Positions 36,030 to 48,060 of a DNA stretch of 64,000 nucleotides are shown in pieces. The position numbers and the translations under genes were made by a program. Location of the stretch: positions 84,594,673 through 84,658,672 of the forward strand of contig NC_061118.1 of assembly GCF_002878395.1 (NCBI RefSeq), read 5' to 3'. How positions within the stretch are numbered: the first letter of the stretch is position 1; each line of letters begins with the position of its first letter. The notes below the pieces were generated by a model. That model was not told the origin of the DNA. It ran no database searches and was given only the letters and a program-made list of their open reading frames with translations. The DNA comes from Capsicum annuum. Lineage: Eukaryota > Streptophyta > Magnoliopsida > Solanales > Solanaceae.

Positions 36030-36350
36030 TGGGCATAACTAAGGTAATGATCTTAGTGAAATAGTCCATGATCATATGATAGAGGTATAACAAGTCCATG
36101 CCCAGAATCATATCAAAATCCAATATGCCTAGTATAATAAGATAAACATGAGTATCAAAATCTTACACAGTCATAATACATGATCTGAAAACCTGATCCA
36201 CTACTAAAGAATCACCTTCAAGAGTAGATACACATAGTGGCACAGATAGTGAATTTCAAGTAACTCTCACCACATGACATAATAAGCAGGCATATAAGAA
36301 TAAGTGGATCCTAGATCAAATAAAGCAAAATCTGACTAACAACAAACCAA
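36030..36350 (-). pseudogene. Element B2 protease
   Basis: Contains ALFDLGSTYSYMPAYYVMW (catalytic Asp 36315-36317) and DFDMILGMDLLYLYH (about 36070-36115), the two retropepsin landmarks, separated by a decayed strand region. It lies between the zinc knuckle and RT. Confidence 0.82.
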
Positions 36351-36399
36351 AATCATATATATAATAACAATATCCAAAGACTCAGCATTGGGACTAGAA

Positions 36400-37816
36400 T
36401 ATACTCTATACAACTAACTGTGCCCACCACCTAGCTGGGTTCCTAACCTATCTTCTGTCCTACCTTCTTGAGAAACTTCATGAGCACCTGGGGGAACACC
36501 CCTATGATCGTGTATACTACCTCTAACTAAGGTATGAACTTCCATAATAGGTGGAACACCTTGAGCTAAAGGACAATCACTCTACAACTGGGGCACTCTT
36601 GTGTGAAGTGACCAAAAACTCCACAAACATGACATGGCCCATAAAATATACAAAAGCTAGAAGCTCCAGCTAACCCAAAATAACCACTATGATCAGAATA
36701 CCCAGGTGATGAATGCCTCAAATATTGACCACTACCTTAGCCAGGATGATCAGTGAAACTAGACTGGCCTCCATCAGTAATATGAAGAGCTACTTGAACA
36801 GGCCTACTAGACTATCCCTGATATCGTGGCCTCTTATATTAGTCCTGAAGATGCATATCCTTCATAACTTGAGCATGGTCTGACACCTCATTAAAGACCT
36901 ACCCGTAATAACCAAATTCTGTGTAGACATACAAAAATGAAGTCTCAATCCCCTCATAAAGTAATGTACCATCTCATACTTAGACGTTAGGATAAAAGTA
37001 ACATGCTTACAAAATTCGTAGAAATGAGCCTTATGCACCACATTTGTCAGAGAACCCTACTCCAATATCAAGTACTGATCTCTCAAATGTCCTCTAAGAC
37101 TACAAGGCATATACTTTTCCAAGAAGATCATGGAGAACTAAATCTATGTTAAAGGAAAAGATCCAGCTGGACTAGAAATAATATGGCCTCTCCACCAATG
37201 TCGAGCTGCCAAGTCCAATTAAAAAGTAGTAAAACCCACACCATGAGTCTTAACTAGTTCTAGATTACAGAGCCTATACTCATAAGCAATCAGAAACTCA
37301 TAAGTATCCTTACTCGTGCGTTAGAAAACCTAGGCAAAGCCAATATAAAAATGTACCCAATATATTTTAATCCTCAACAAACATAGTAGCATGGAAAACC
37401 ACTGGCTAAGCGACTACCAATTGATCAACAATAAGAGTAGGAGAAACCTTAACTCTGGGAGTCACAACTACAGGTTGCGCCCTCACCTCAGTACCACTCT
37501 AATATGTAAAATGTTTATCATAATATAGTACACCACCAACTAATCCCAAGAGCTAAACTAACTCTTCTCTAAATAAGGAAGAGATAAACCCTGGTGGAGC
37601 CTGGGTGGGTCCTTGGCCCACCACTTACTTGGGCAAAAGAATCTCTAGCTTGAGGGCAGAAATAGGGTCTAGGGAAGGACCCCTATCCTAGACTCTAGAT
37701 GGGGACACATCTTAAGGCTGTCCACGACCTCTAGGTCATCTATGAATAATGATAGGATCCTTAGGTTCAGTCTCAAGACCCTTATCTCGTGTAGTGGTAG
37801 CAAGCATACTAGTCAT
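36400..37816 (-). pseudogene. gag: Element B2 gag
   Basis: The ATG complement ends at 37816 (MTSMLATTTRDKGLETEPKD). The N-terminal Pro/Arg-rich part has PRGRGQP and APPGFISSLFREELV, matching B1 gag. The capsid core is badly broken. The nucleocapsid zinc knuckle (36593-36634) is intact: CHVCGVFGHFTQEC, a perfect Cys-X2-Cys-X4-His-X4-Cys. Before it comes a Ser/Gly/Tyr-rich stretch (GYSDHSGYFGLAGASS). Many stop codons, often at likely Gln codons, interrupt the frame. Confidence 0.85.
36593..36634 (-). other. Intact CCHC zinc-knuckle coding segment
   Basis: Encodes CHVCGVFGHFTQEC. All four metal ligands are kept, unlike the corresponding sites in elements A and I. Confidence 0.9.
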
Positions 37817-38000
37817 CTATAAAAGAGTGAAGCCAAAAGAATGATTTATAAACCAAGTTAGACTCTTATCAGAAAATGAGTGAAAGAAGTGAAGAAATCC
37901 TAAAGAATATCTTATATCCTCATAAAAAAGGAAATGGACGTCATCGTTCCGATACGCGGGACTCTACTAGACATTTGCATTAGTATCAACCATACTGTTG

Positions 38001-38020
38001 AACCTAGGCTCTGATACCAA
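38001..38020 (-). other. PBS of element B2 (initiator Met tRNA)
   Basis: The minus strand reads TTGGTATCAGAGCCTAGGTT, a perfect initiator-Met PBS, two bases from the LTR end. Confidence 0.95.
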
Positions 38021-38784
38021 TATGTCATAACCTATTTTACAAGTCATGATGGTACCTACTTTATTTCGCCAGACTAATGGGCTAATTTGGGGGGGAAAGG
38101 CCCTAAAAGGCTTGAAATCAACAATTTAATACTTATAATAAGGACAAGACAATAGATATAATCCAATATTGGTAAAACATAGGAAATCATCCCATGACCT
38201 AGTTGTGTTCATACAAGAGCAATTACAAATATTCCACATGTTTTGAAATAGTCAATACAAGATATCTCAAAAAGAAAAGACTAGACATAGATAAATAGAA
38301 TGAAAAAAGGGTAACTCTGACGCCAAGAGCTCACCCAATCATAGCACGAGTGTCAAATCAGCGGCAAAAACTAGTACTCAGATTAGTATAAAAAACATAC
38401 ATAATTATAGTATGAGTAGAAAAATCATAGGTACTTAGTAGGCATCACCGACTGACTGATATAGATCATGATATAAATATGATAAAATGTGATTTAAAGT
38501 AAGCTAAGTTAAGGTAAAAGGGAAAACCTAGAGAAAAAAATCCCACCACCGTTGTGCATTTATAAATAAATAAACCCAAAATAGTAGCATAAAGGTTACA
38601 CTAGTATATCTACTAAATTAGCTTCCATAAGACAATAAGTGCAAAAAAATAAATAAGACAATGTAGGCCCCCATAAACCTGGAGGATACAATCAAGGAAC
38701 ATAAATAATCGAGTAACTATAATCCACCAACTATCCTGCCACGACCAAAAATTCATCTGTACCATATCATATCATAACAACTTT

Positions 38785-39055
38785 CAATTACTGGACTTGA
38801 ACTGGTACTCATATCATTAATATCATAATCAATTGTCGGTCTTGAACCAATGCTCATATCATCAATATCTGAATCAATTGTCGGCCTTAAATTAGTGCTC
38901 ATATCATCAATATCATAATAAAATGTCGAACTTGAACCATTGCTCATATTATCAACATCATAATTAATTGTCGGATTTGAACCGGTGCTCATATCATCAA
39001 TATCATAATAAAGTGTCAGACTTAAATCAGTGCTCATATCATCAGCATCACAATT
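38785..39055. repeat. 45-base tandem repeat, six copies, in the B2 5' LTR
   Basis: Same unit as at 31026-31250. It produces the false minus frame of 94 codons at 38753-39037 with repeats such as MSTGS and YDIDD. Confidence 0.9.
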
Positions 39056-40000
39056 AAATTATCGAGTTTTACCATAAATAGCTTCAATTCCCAAAACTAA
39101 ATCATTAAATAACTAATCTCCTCAATCCCATAATAAATGTTTTAAAATGTAAAACAAGCATATAAAGGTCTACAAAACTAGCTCAGGTCTAGCCTAAGTC
39201 GAGTCGAAGAGGGCCCACTTCTAATTCTCGAAGTCCATTATAAAGCAAATTCTACCCCGAGCTAGGCTAAGGTATCTAAATCTACTTTTAGATGTTATAC
39301 AAGTCTTAATTAGCCCTAAGATAGAAAGTCTACCTAAACTATGAACGACTAAGTCAATAACTCCTAAATTATAGTTTCAAGATAGCCTAAACAAACCAAC
39401 TAACCTAAATATTTGACAATCCAATTTACAATACCTAAATCCCATCCCAAATCTAACATAATATCATAAGTATACTACAAAATGGCTCAATTTATGAGAA
39501 GGTTAAACCTAGCCTACCTGGATGCTGAAGAATTTGTTAAACCATCAATTTTCCCTTTTGAGAAGCATTCGTAAGTTGCCATGCTATTAAAATCACAATC
39601 TACTCATCAAGACGAGAACAACTATACCTATATTAAACTATTGTGCTATGGGGCCAAAACTCACGTAAAATCCCATGTGAGGCCCATTAATGGAATCAAT
39701 CATTCAAAACCAACACAACGTCCCACTATGCTTAAGGAATCATTACCCTAAAAATGGGTGATTTCCAAGACCTAATAGTGCTAAAAATATGACACTAAGG
39801 TTTTAGGGGTTTTAGAAAAAAGATGAAGGATTTAATCCTAAAATAGATGGAAGCTTATCCCAAAATCAAAGAAGAAACAAGTATATAATATCCACCAAAG
39901 ATCTAAATCACCTACAAATATTTTTCCCAACCTTTCCCACTTTTTAGGGTTCCAATACATTGGGGATGGATGAGGAATGGAGAAAAATGGGCTAAGTGGG

Positions 40001-40013
40001 GGTATTTATACCC
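40001..40013 (-). promoter_or_regulatory. TATA box of the B2 5' LTR
   Basis: The minus strand reads GGGTATAAATACC. This would be the promoter of the genomic RNA. The GCTTTAGCGG-type dyad array lies directly upstream at 40025-40260. Confidence 0.75.
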
Positions 40014-40753
40014 TTCCAAGATCCGTGGGTGATGCTAAAGTGGACACTTGTCCACATAAGGGACCTAATCCCATTTTAGCGATATTCAGTTGACTGCATA
40101 GGTACTGCTTAATCAGCCCTTTGCTGCTTTAGTGGCCACCGCTTTAGTGATATTTGACTAAGCCAGCCTAAGTGCTTAAGCAATCTGTTGAATGCTTTAG
40201 CAGACCTCCGCTTAACCAACCCAAATGACCACTTAAGTAGGGGCATCAACAAAAGCATCAAGTTTAATCCACATTTCCGCCAACCCCTTGAAATTCATGT
40301 AGAATCCCATATATGCAAAAGGACTATGCTATCCTATCAAATTAGGCATTTTGGACTCAATAGCACATTCAAATTTTCATCCAAGGCCATTTCAATGAAA
40401 AGCAGGTCCCACACCCACTCGCCATTTTTCTTAATTTCCAGCCAATAGCTCGAAATAAACCCGAGAGCCTCATGACTTAGACCAAATATCCTACTAGTCT
40501 AAGATTAATGTTTTAAAGCTGTTGGAGTAGACAAAATTGGCATACGTGGTCATTTGACTGAAGTTTTTGTCTGGTATCTGATTTAAAATAACGAAGGCTC
40601 CAAAATAGGGGATTGTCTCTAAAAACTAAATGACTTACCCAGTAACCGAAATGTCAGTTCTAGCAAGTCATAAATGACTTAGGGCAGTTATAGGGAAGCT
40701 CTATACTATGAAAATAAGAAGAAATAAAGAAAATAACCTGGAGGGTAATTGCA

Positions 40754-41877
40754 AAAATGGACCTCCAAAATGGGTTTTTGCAAAAGAAGAGTAAAGTCGG
40801 GATTTCAATTCATAAATAAGTTATTCGTGATTCAAGGAAGCCATAGAAGAAAAACCAAATGAAAATCGATTAAAAACAAGTTTTGAATTTAAAAAAACCA
40901 TTTTAGGCCTTCCCGACCAAACTTCCCAATTATTCACTTTTGAATTCATATTTTAACAAGCTTAGATAACATGAATAGAAGTAAAATGATTAAAATAGGG
41001 GTTTGGATCTTACCCAAGCTTGAATGTTGAACAAATTTCCTAAAAACTCCAAAACTCCGTCTAAAAAATGACAGAGAAATTAAGAGAAAATGATTATTTA
41101 AAGCCCAGGTCTAACAACTTAAGTGGCCACTTGACTACCTAAGTGGTCACTGCTAAAGCTGTCAAGTGCCACTTTAGCAGTACCTGCGTTCTAGCGACAG
41201 TCCGCTTTAGCGGACAAGGGGCCGCTTGAGCAGCCTCAGTTAAAGAGAACAAAGGGACACTAAAGCGCCTCTACACTACTGGAGCTGGGTCACTAAAGTG
41301 ACCAATGTGACACTTTAGTGCCCATCGCTAAAGCGACGAAATTGGCGCTTTAGCGCTTGCACCAGCTTGCTGTTGCACCAGTCACAATTAGAAACTTTTC
41401 TATGTTTTTACCGAATCCTCGAGATTCATTTGGAATCCCGAGACTGCAAATAAATAATGCTACCAATCAGAATTGACATTCTAGATTCACTAGCGACACC
41501 AGATTTTCAAAAAGAGGCTATTTCCATAAAATTAACCCTCGAGACCTAATTTTATAATTTCCCAAATTATGGATCAAAATGAGATATAAAAGCCATAAAA
41601 TTATATTAAACATGCCACTAACCCAAAATCAATATTACAGATCTGCTGGCATAGTCTGGTTTGCCATCCGATGCAAAGAACAAAAGATGTTGACCAAAGT
41701 CCACTATAAAGCCTTTCTAACCTCCAAAAACCATAAACTCACACAAATCACACCAAAATACATTGGGAAATATGCCAATTATCACCACACCCTAAAAATA
41801 TCACGTAGTAACCATGGGAGGGGTAAAATAGTTAAATTATATGAAAATGCATAATTCACAAAAATCAATTTGCTACA
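40754..41877 (-). repeat. Element D 3' LTR, part 2
   Basis: Resumes after the B2 insertion with the AAAAT flank and ends TTTGCTACA. The next bases, complement of CTAGTTCGTCCTTG, are the usual word between integrase and LTR. It has CGCTTTAGCG-type dyads at 41110-41365 and TTTAAATA near 41095. Confidence 0.8.
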
Positions 41878-42969
41878 TCATCCACTACTAAAAATCTAGT
41901 TCGTCCTTGAACTAAAGATAAGGGAAATACCTAAATCATCAAGAAACTGGGGTTAAATACTGCACATATTAGGCTCGACCTCCCAAGTAGCCTCATCTAC
42001 AAGCCGATGTCTCCATGGACCTTAACCACTGAAATATCTTTAGAACATAATCACCTAACAACCCTGGCTAGAATAGAGACGGGCTCCTCAACAAAGGATA
42101 ATCTTTCATCTAACTACACTAAATTCCAACAAATAATAGAAAATTCATCTAGACTATAGAATCGTTGCATGAAAACCTAAAAATCTTAATGAACAACTGA
42201 TAAATGAGAGGCAATGCTAAATCATAAGCTGCATCCCCAATATTCTGAAGAATCTCAAATGGGACAATATACTTGGGGCTAAGATTTTCCCTCTTCCCAA
42301 ACCTTATCACACCCTTCATGGACAAAACATAAAGAAAGATTCAATCGCACCAGATCTCAAGGCATGAAGTCTACAATCTATATAGAACATTTATCTTCTC
42401 TAAGCCACTCAAAGTCTATCCTGAATGACCCAAACTCTTTCTAATGACTCACGGTGCAAGTCCATACCTCAGGGTCAAATCTTAGAAACCTCAGACCAAC
42501 CAACTAGAGAGCAACAACTCCTACCATACAAAGCCTCAGCCATATCAATCTGGAATAGTCATTAATATTATATGGAAACTCCATATATTATATGGAATAG
42601 TCGTTAATATTAGATGCTACTCCCAATAATCTACAAATTCTATCACACAAGCATGAAACATATCCTTCAAAACCTAAATAGTCTGCTTCGACTAACCATT
42701 GGTTTAGGGGTGAAAAGTTATGCTAAAATTAACCCAAATACCCATCTCTTCCTGAAAAGCCTTTTAAAAATAAGATATAAACACTGGACCTCTATTTGAA
42801 ATGATAGACACTGGCACACCATGAAGATAAACTATCTTACAAATTTAGAAATGGGCCAACCTCTCAGCACTAAAAAAAACTTGAATAAGAATGAAATAAG
42901 AAAATTAGGTCAATCAATCCATGATGTCCCAAGCACTATCAAAACCATGAGAAGTATGAAGCAACCTGA
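41878..42969 (-). pseudogene. Element D integrase, C-terminal half only
   Basis: Decayed minus-strand sequence aligns in order with B2 32960-34000: the CTCCCAAGTAGC region (about 41980), the chromodomain-like end, the GGACAATATACTTGGG and CTTCCCAAACCTTATCAC words (about 42260-42310), then the region between the second and first catalytic Asp. It stops just before the first catalytic Asp, where element E begins at 42970. No single frame is open for long; the call rests on alignment with B2 by eye. Confidence 0.72.
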
Positions 42970-44492
42970 TGTCGCCTAAATTATACCCTTTAAAAAAATA
43001 CACTGCGATTATTGTCAAATTATAGTAGCCAAAATAGGTTGGGGTCGATCCCATAAAGAATAGGTCGAACTCATCTCTCAAACTTATTGAAGTTGATAGA
43101 AGTGTACGAAAGTAAACGAGAGATTTGTCGTAAGCCATAAAAGGTAACAAATTATTAATTCTTTTTGTTGTGAAAAATCTAAGTCGAACACTAAGATTTT
43201 GTGCCCCTTGGATTCCTAAATTATTAGGTTTCTCATGCTCTATCCAACTATCTCACTGCCATACATGTAAAATCTTAAGCTAGGTATTACCAACATCTTT
43301 GTAAAAGTATTGTTAAATCTGACCTTCACCTTATGAGTCTTAGGGTCTCACATTACTAACCCTAATCTTTAATCCTAGTTTAACTTCTTTTGGTTCTCAA
43401 GTTATTAGATGAGAGTTGATAACCTTAAATTATTGTTGTAATCTTCTTTTCCCAATCTCAATCTCTCTTGTGAAGACGATCTTGAATACATGTAGGTTTT
43501 TAGAGTTTGCCACTACTATGAAATTGATTAAACTGAATAAGATCACAATACAAGTGTAAATGATGATATAGAAGAACTCACACTTTCCCTACTTCATTAT
43601 TTTCACAGGGTTTCCACAACCTTAGCTAAGGAAATTAGCCGCTCATAGTTGCAAAGAAATTTATGAAATTCATCAAATAATGCATATGATTAATCTCACA
43701 ATAAGTGATGAAGAAAACCCAAAGTCTCGAATTAATTAATAAACCAAAAACCAAGAATAAGAGAATTCCATGATCAAAAGTAAATTTTGAAATCAATATA
43801 TGTTCATAAGAGTATAAAGTGCATAACCTAATACAAGAGTATCTCAAGGGTATTTATAGTTTCTCATAATAACAAAGATAACCTAACTGAAACTAAATAG
43901 GAAAATTAAGTTGACAGTGGTCATGCCTCATGCAATGAGTCGTGTAGACTGATGATGACTCATTGTCAGCTCTGTTACCTTCATTCCTTAGTTAGTGGTG
44001 ATCACTCATACTCAGATTCTAGGAGTCATTGACTATAATCATTTTCAGTCCAGTGGATTTTTAGCTTGTACGAATTTCTCTCTATTTATTGTCAGAACGA
44101 GTCTTCATCATAAGTTGTTGGCTGTTATAACGACTCATAGACATCCTCTATTTCCACTAGGCTTCAAATTGGCCATCTTTAGGAAGTTTGCTAATTTTGT
44201 CAATTGTCACTCCTAATGAGTCATGGTTAGCCTATATTTCACTCCTTGAGTCAGCAGCCTTTACTGTTGTCACCACAACTTTGGCTACGAGTCGTATAGT
44301 GTTATAATGACTCCCAGTCTAGTCAAAAACTTTAATTCTCAAAGCTTTTTCATCTTATATTTATCCAACTCACTTCCAACCTATTTCCCTACAATATACA
44401 CACAAACAAACCTCATCTAACAAAATGGCTGAAGTATTTGCATATTTTCATAATTTTACGCATAAAAAGTGCCGTGAAACCATGACATATTA
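42970..44492 (-). repeat. Element E 3' LTR (Athila-like)
   Basis: Begins TGTCGCC on the plus strand, then CCAAAATAGGTTGGGGTCGA about 55 bases in. This layout matches the element K LTRs (AGGTTGGGGTCGAATCCCAT). It ends at TATTA (CA decayed to TA). CACCCTCAACTTAGAACATT follows, matching the K internal start. A minus TATA box CTATAAATACCC lies at 43848-43859, with GACTCATAG/ACGAGTC dyads at 43910-44310. Confidence 0.75.
43848..43859 (-). promoter_or_regulatory. TATA box of the element E LTR
   Basis: The minus strand reads CTATAAATACCC, immediately downstream of the E dyad array. Confidence 0.6.
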
Positions 44493-45519
44493 ACACCCTC
44501 AACTTAGAACATTTGCATGTCCTCGGGAAACAAAATAGAGAAAAACACAATACGATTCTTAACCAAGAATAACCTAAGATACCCATGGAAGTCAATTTCA
44601 AATTCAGCTTTACAAACATCACCTCCTCCCATTTTAACCTTTTCAAACCAATTACGTGTGTTAATGTAGCACTATAATAGACGCAAGGGAATTAAGTTAT
44701 AGAATTGCATTAGCAACACATAATCAAACATAAGTACAAATCACACTACTCAATAGATAAGCAGTTAGTAATATAACCCATGCACCCTCACAACAAAGAA
44801 GTCCTACTCACTCAGTATAATAATGAATGATAATGTTAGGACACTAGAAAGGCACTCACACTCATAGATAAGTTCCAATAATATGCATATAATACCATAG
44901 GCTTGCCCTTATTTTCTTTACCTTAGTTTATAAATGGCTGGGTTAGGATCACTATAGGACTTTACTCAACTTATAATGCAGATTTGGGTGCTAGTATGGT
45001 ATCTTAGGGAATTTTAGTCACTAATCCTCTTTGGCACTGCAATTATGTTAGGGATCCACTTATCCACCAACTTTTCTTTTATTCTGCCCTTATTTCTCCC
45101 TTTTTATTCTTTCATTACTTATTCAAGATGGGTGTTGTTTCTTTTACTCTTTCTTTTACTTTTTCCTTTTCATTTTCCATTTTTTCACTTCCACACATGA
45201 CCCTAGTTTTTTCTCTCCTATTTATACCCTTCTTCATACCCACTTCAAATTATGCACCCCTATGATAGACTTTCTCAACTTAGGTGATTTTCCTGAGTTG
45301 AGGTGCATAATGTATAAAGAGGACCAGGGACAAAATAGATTCATTGTAATTTTAATGGAAAGGTGAATCATGAAATAAGAAATATATAGTCTATAAAGGC
45401 TAAAATAGGGATCAAGGGATTAATTATTCACATTTGGTAGGTCATTTGGCTAAAAGTGGGCTAATTTTAGGAACGACCTATGATCCTTTCCTAACTGACT
45501 ATCCTACAACCTAGGTAAG
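44493..45519 (-). other. Element E 3' internal noncoding region, part 1
   Basis: Parallel to K 52163-53110 over most of its length. Shared anchors include CCTCAACTTA, ATAGGCTTGC, GGATCACTATAGGACTT and CCTATGATCCTTTCCTAAC. It contains pyrimidine-rich stretches (45080-45240). No ORF. Confidence 0.7.
45515..45519. other. Left target-site duplication of solo LTR J
   Basis: GTAAG, repeated exactly at 47527-47531. Confidence 0.9.
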
Positions 45520-47526
45520 TGTCACGATCGATATTGAACCTAGTCGTAACACGGTGCTTAAATTCATAAGTGACCTAAGCTAACCCATGGCCAATCACTA
45601 AAAATACCAAGTAGACAATATGCTAAGCAAAAGACAAATTGAAATAATCTAGTAATAATGATAAAAGAGTCAATACTGAATAGGAATATTAAAAATAAAA
45701 CTGTCTGACAGAACCCAATATGAAATATAACTATTTGTCTGTATAAAAGCCTTTACTCATTGAGTTTTTGGGATAAGCCCTCAACTAACTCCAACTGACT
45801 GAAAAAAAGAACACTAAAGATAAGTACTGATAACTAGTCCTAAAATAATGAGGACTCACCAAAAATTACTGTTGAATGTGGTATAGAATTGTACTAAGCA
45901 TATCTAGATGCTGAGCATCAAAACCTATATTGTAAGATAATGTAGCACAAAAAAGTATGCAATCAGTACTTTTAATGTACTGAGTATGTAAGATGGGTAA
46001 ACTAACTAGTATAAGTTGAACATGAATGCATAAAACATTAAAATCTAAATGCAAGGCCACGTATAAACATGTGCTAAATGGAAACTAAATAATTGAATAC
46101 AAGGTTATGAAAAGTATGAAACTATAACATAAAATGAGCACTGTGGGTGCTAATATTAGCTGTCATACCCCAATATAAGCTGACCGGGGTCCAACCTATA
46201 ACTCTAATTGAATGGGTGTTCAATATTTTACCAAGGGTACAAACACTGGCTAACATGGATCCACTAAACTAATGTCCCAAAGGACTTGGGTGTCAGCCCT
46301 CAACTGGCGGGTGAACCCTTATAACCTAAGGTGGCGCCATAGTTTTAGAACTTAGGAACTTTTACTAAAGATATCAGTCCTAACTGACTGGTGAGTCCTC
46401 ATCCCAACATTCACTCAGTGATAAGTACTACTCCTAACTAAATGACACTAAAAATTGAATTTATCATTATAATTACATTCTAAAAATATTAACAATGGAT
46501 AATCTGAAGTGTTCAAGGACATGTAAACTTATATATACATGAATCCTTTAGTATTGGGTGTTCATAACCCACCAGCTCTAACTAATGCAACCAAACATGA
46601 TAATATTAAAAGATGATCATAATAGGGAATTTCACAAGTAAAGTACAAAAATCAACAATTTAACAATATAGACAGATGTCATGGTTTTGAGTATGGAAGA
46701 GTGCTTCATCTTATGGGGAAACATATTTTCATAGTTAAATTGCAAGAATAGACTAAAGTTCTAAGAAAGTTCATACTTGCCATGGAACTCTAAACTTAAA
46801 GGGTGAATTAAACTTGAGATTTGAGTAAATCTTTGGAACTCAATGAGTTAAAGGAACCCATTGATGAAATCCCACATACTTGGAGTTGAAATATTGAATG
46901 AACTCTTTGGAATTTGTGCTTGAAGTTGAGGAACCCTAAGCTTTACTTTGGATAAGAAGAATCACCCCTTTTTCTAAGCATTAATTGAATTTCTAACTTA
47001 ATGAGGAATTTGGGAAAATTAGCCTTGTATTGCAACCTAGGAAAAGACTAAAAGATGTGGTTTTGGTGTTTAAGTAATGGGAAAAGACCAAAAAACCCTT
47101 TTGAAAATGCTTAGAAATTTTGTAGAAATAGTTGTAAGGCTCAAGCTATGACTTGTTGGGTTTGACCAGGAGTCGTGACCTAAAGTTGTGACCTAATGAC
47201 CTTAAGCCTTGGACCCTTAATGTTTTGGTAATGACTCATCTTCTGAAGAATCATTTAGTCTAACCATAAGTCATCATAAAGTGTCATTGTCAAGGGGATG
47301 ATTTCTTGGTCCCTCAAAGCCATGAAAATGAGTCTTCTCTATGAATTGTTGTGTCTAACAATGAGTCATTGCCAGAGTTATTACTGGCAGTTTGATAGTT
47401 TCTCATTCAATTTGCTAAAACTTCTTACTATGATATCAGATTAAGGCGAGATTGGTGGTATTCAAAAGCTAATTCAATGGTCTATCTTTTAGTTTTTTCT
47501 AGATCTTAAAATCTTAGGGTATTACA
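45520..47526 (-). repeat. Solo LTR J, with perfect 5-base target duplication
   Basis: Ends TGTCACGATC and GGGTATTACA on the plus strand. GTAAG lies on both sides. The flanks join to ACCTAGGTAAGACTAACTGG; the related unoccupied site in element K (about 53108-53130) reads ACCATGGTAAGACTAACCAG. The orientation (minus) follows from the TGTAATACCC start on that strand, shared with F and G. Dyad words (GACTCATC, GAGTCGTGAC) lie at 47130-47400. No internal domain remains, so it arose by LTR-LTR recombination. Confidence 0.93.
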
Positions 47527-48060
47527 GTAAGACTAACTGGGCAAGTTTTGGATTCCATACACAAAGGAAACTAAGTAGCATCTCACTCACACATGGCACA
47601 TAGTTACATTACAAGTCACACCTATCCGGTTCATGCAAATGCTAACCATGATTATTATGTCCCTAATTATAATGCCATAATGAGATTCACAATGGCCATA
47701 GGTATATACACATCACACAGTTCAAAACACTCTTTTTAGAGGGGTATCATTTTTCTAACATATTTATTTAAGCACAAAGAAAACCAAAAACATCAACTGC
47801 CTTAGGTACTTATTTTTCTCCTAGCTAAACAAAAACACACAACACAACATAATATGAAACAAAACACAATACAAAACAATTTTCCTAGACATGTCAGCTA
47901 TACAATCATATTGAAACCAATGGGAAAAGAAGCATGACAAAAAAAATCTACGACAATTGCAGTAAACGCCTACCCCCAACTAATACATATGCATTGTCCC
48001 CAGAGCATCTATAAAGTAAACTAGGGAATAACGATATACCTGGGTGTAATAGTTTCCACT
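47527..48060 (-). other. Element E 3' internal noncoding region, part 2
   Basis: Continues the alignment with K (53110-53480): GATTCCATACACAAAGG, CACATAG, CTATCCGGTTCATGCAA and the A-rich CACAACACAACATAAT stretch, up to GTATACCTGG-like sequence at 48035. No gene. Confidence 0.7.

Larger units (their letters stand above)
30229..40753 (-). mobile_element. Element B2: complete Ty3/gypsy element nested in the LTR of element D
   Basis: On the minus strand it runs 5' LTR (40753-38023), PBS (38020-38001), gag, PR, RT, RNase H, integrase and 3' LTR (32947-30229), 10.5 kb. The LTRs start alike (TGTCATAACC versus TTTCACGACC) and both end with ACCTGGAGGGT, then ATTGCA or CATTACA. Flanks AAAAC (30224-30228) and AAAAT (40754-40758) are a near-perfect 5-base duplication. 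About 10 of the first 50 LTR bases differ, so it is old. It is the only element with both ends, PBS and the full set of domains in the window. Confidence 0.93.
38023..40753 (-). repeat. Element B2 5' LTR
   Basis: A 2.73-kb copy of the LTR at 30229-32947. It has six copies of the 45-base tandem unit (about 38785-39055) against five in the other LTR. The TATA box (minus GGGTATAAATACC) is at 40001-40013 and the dyad-word array at 40025-40260. Confidence 0.9.
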
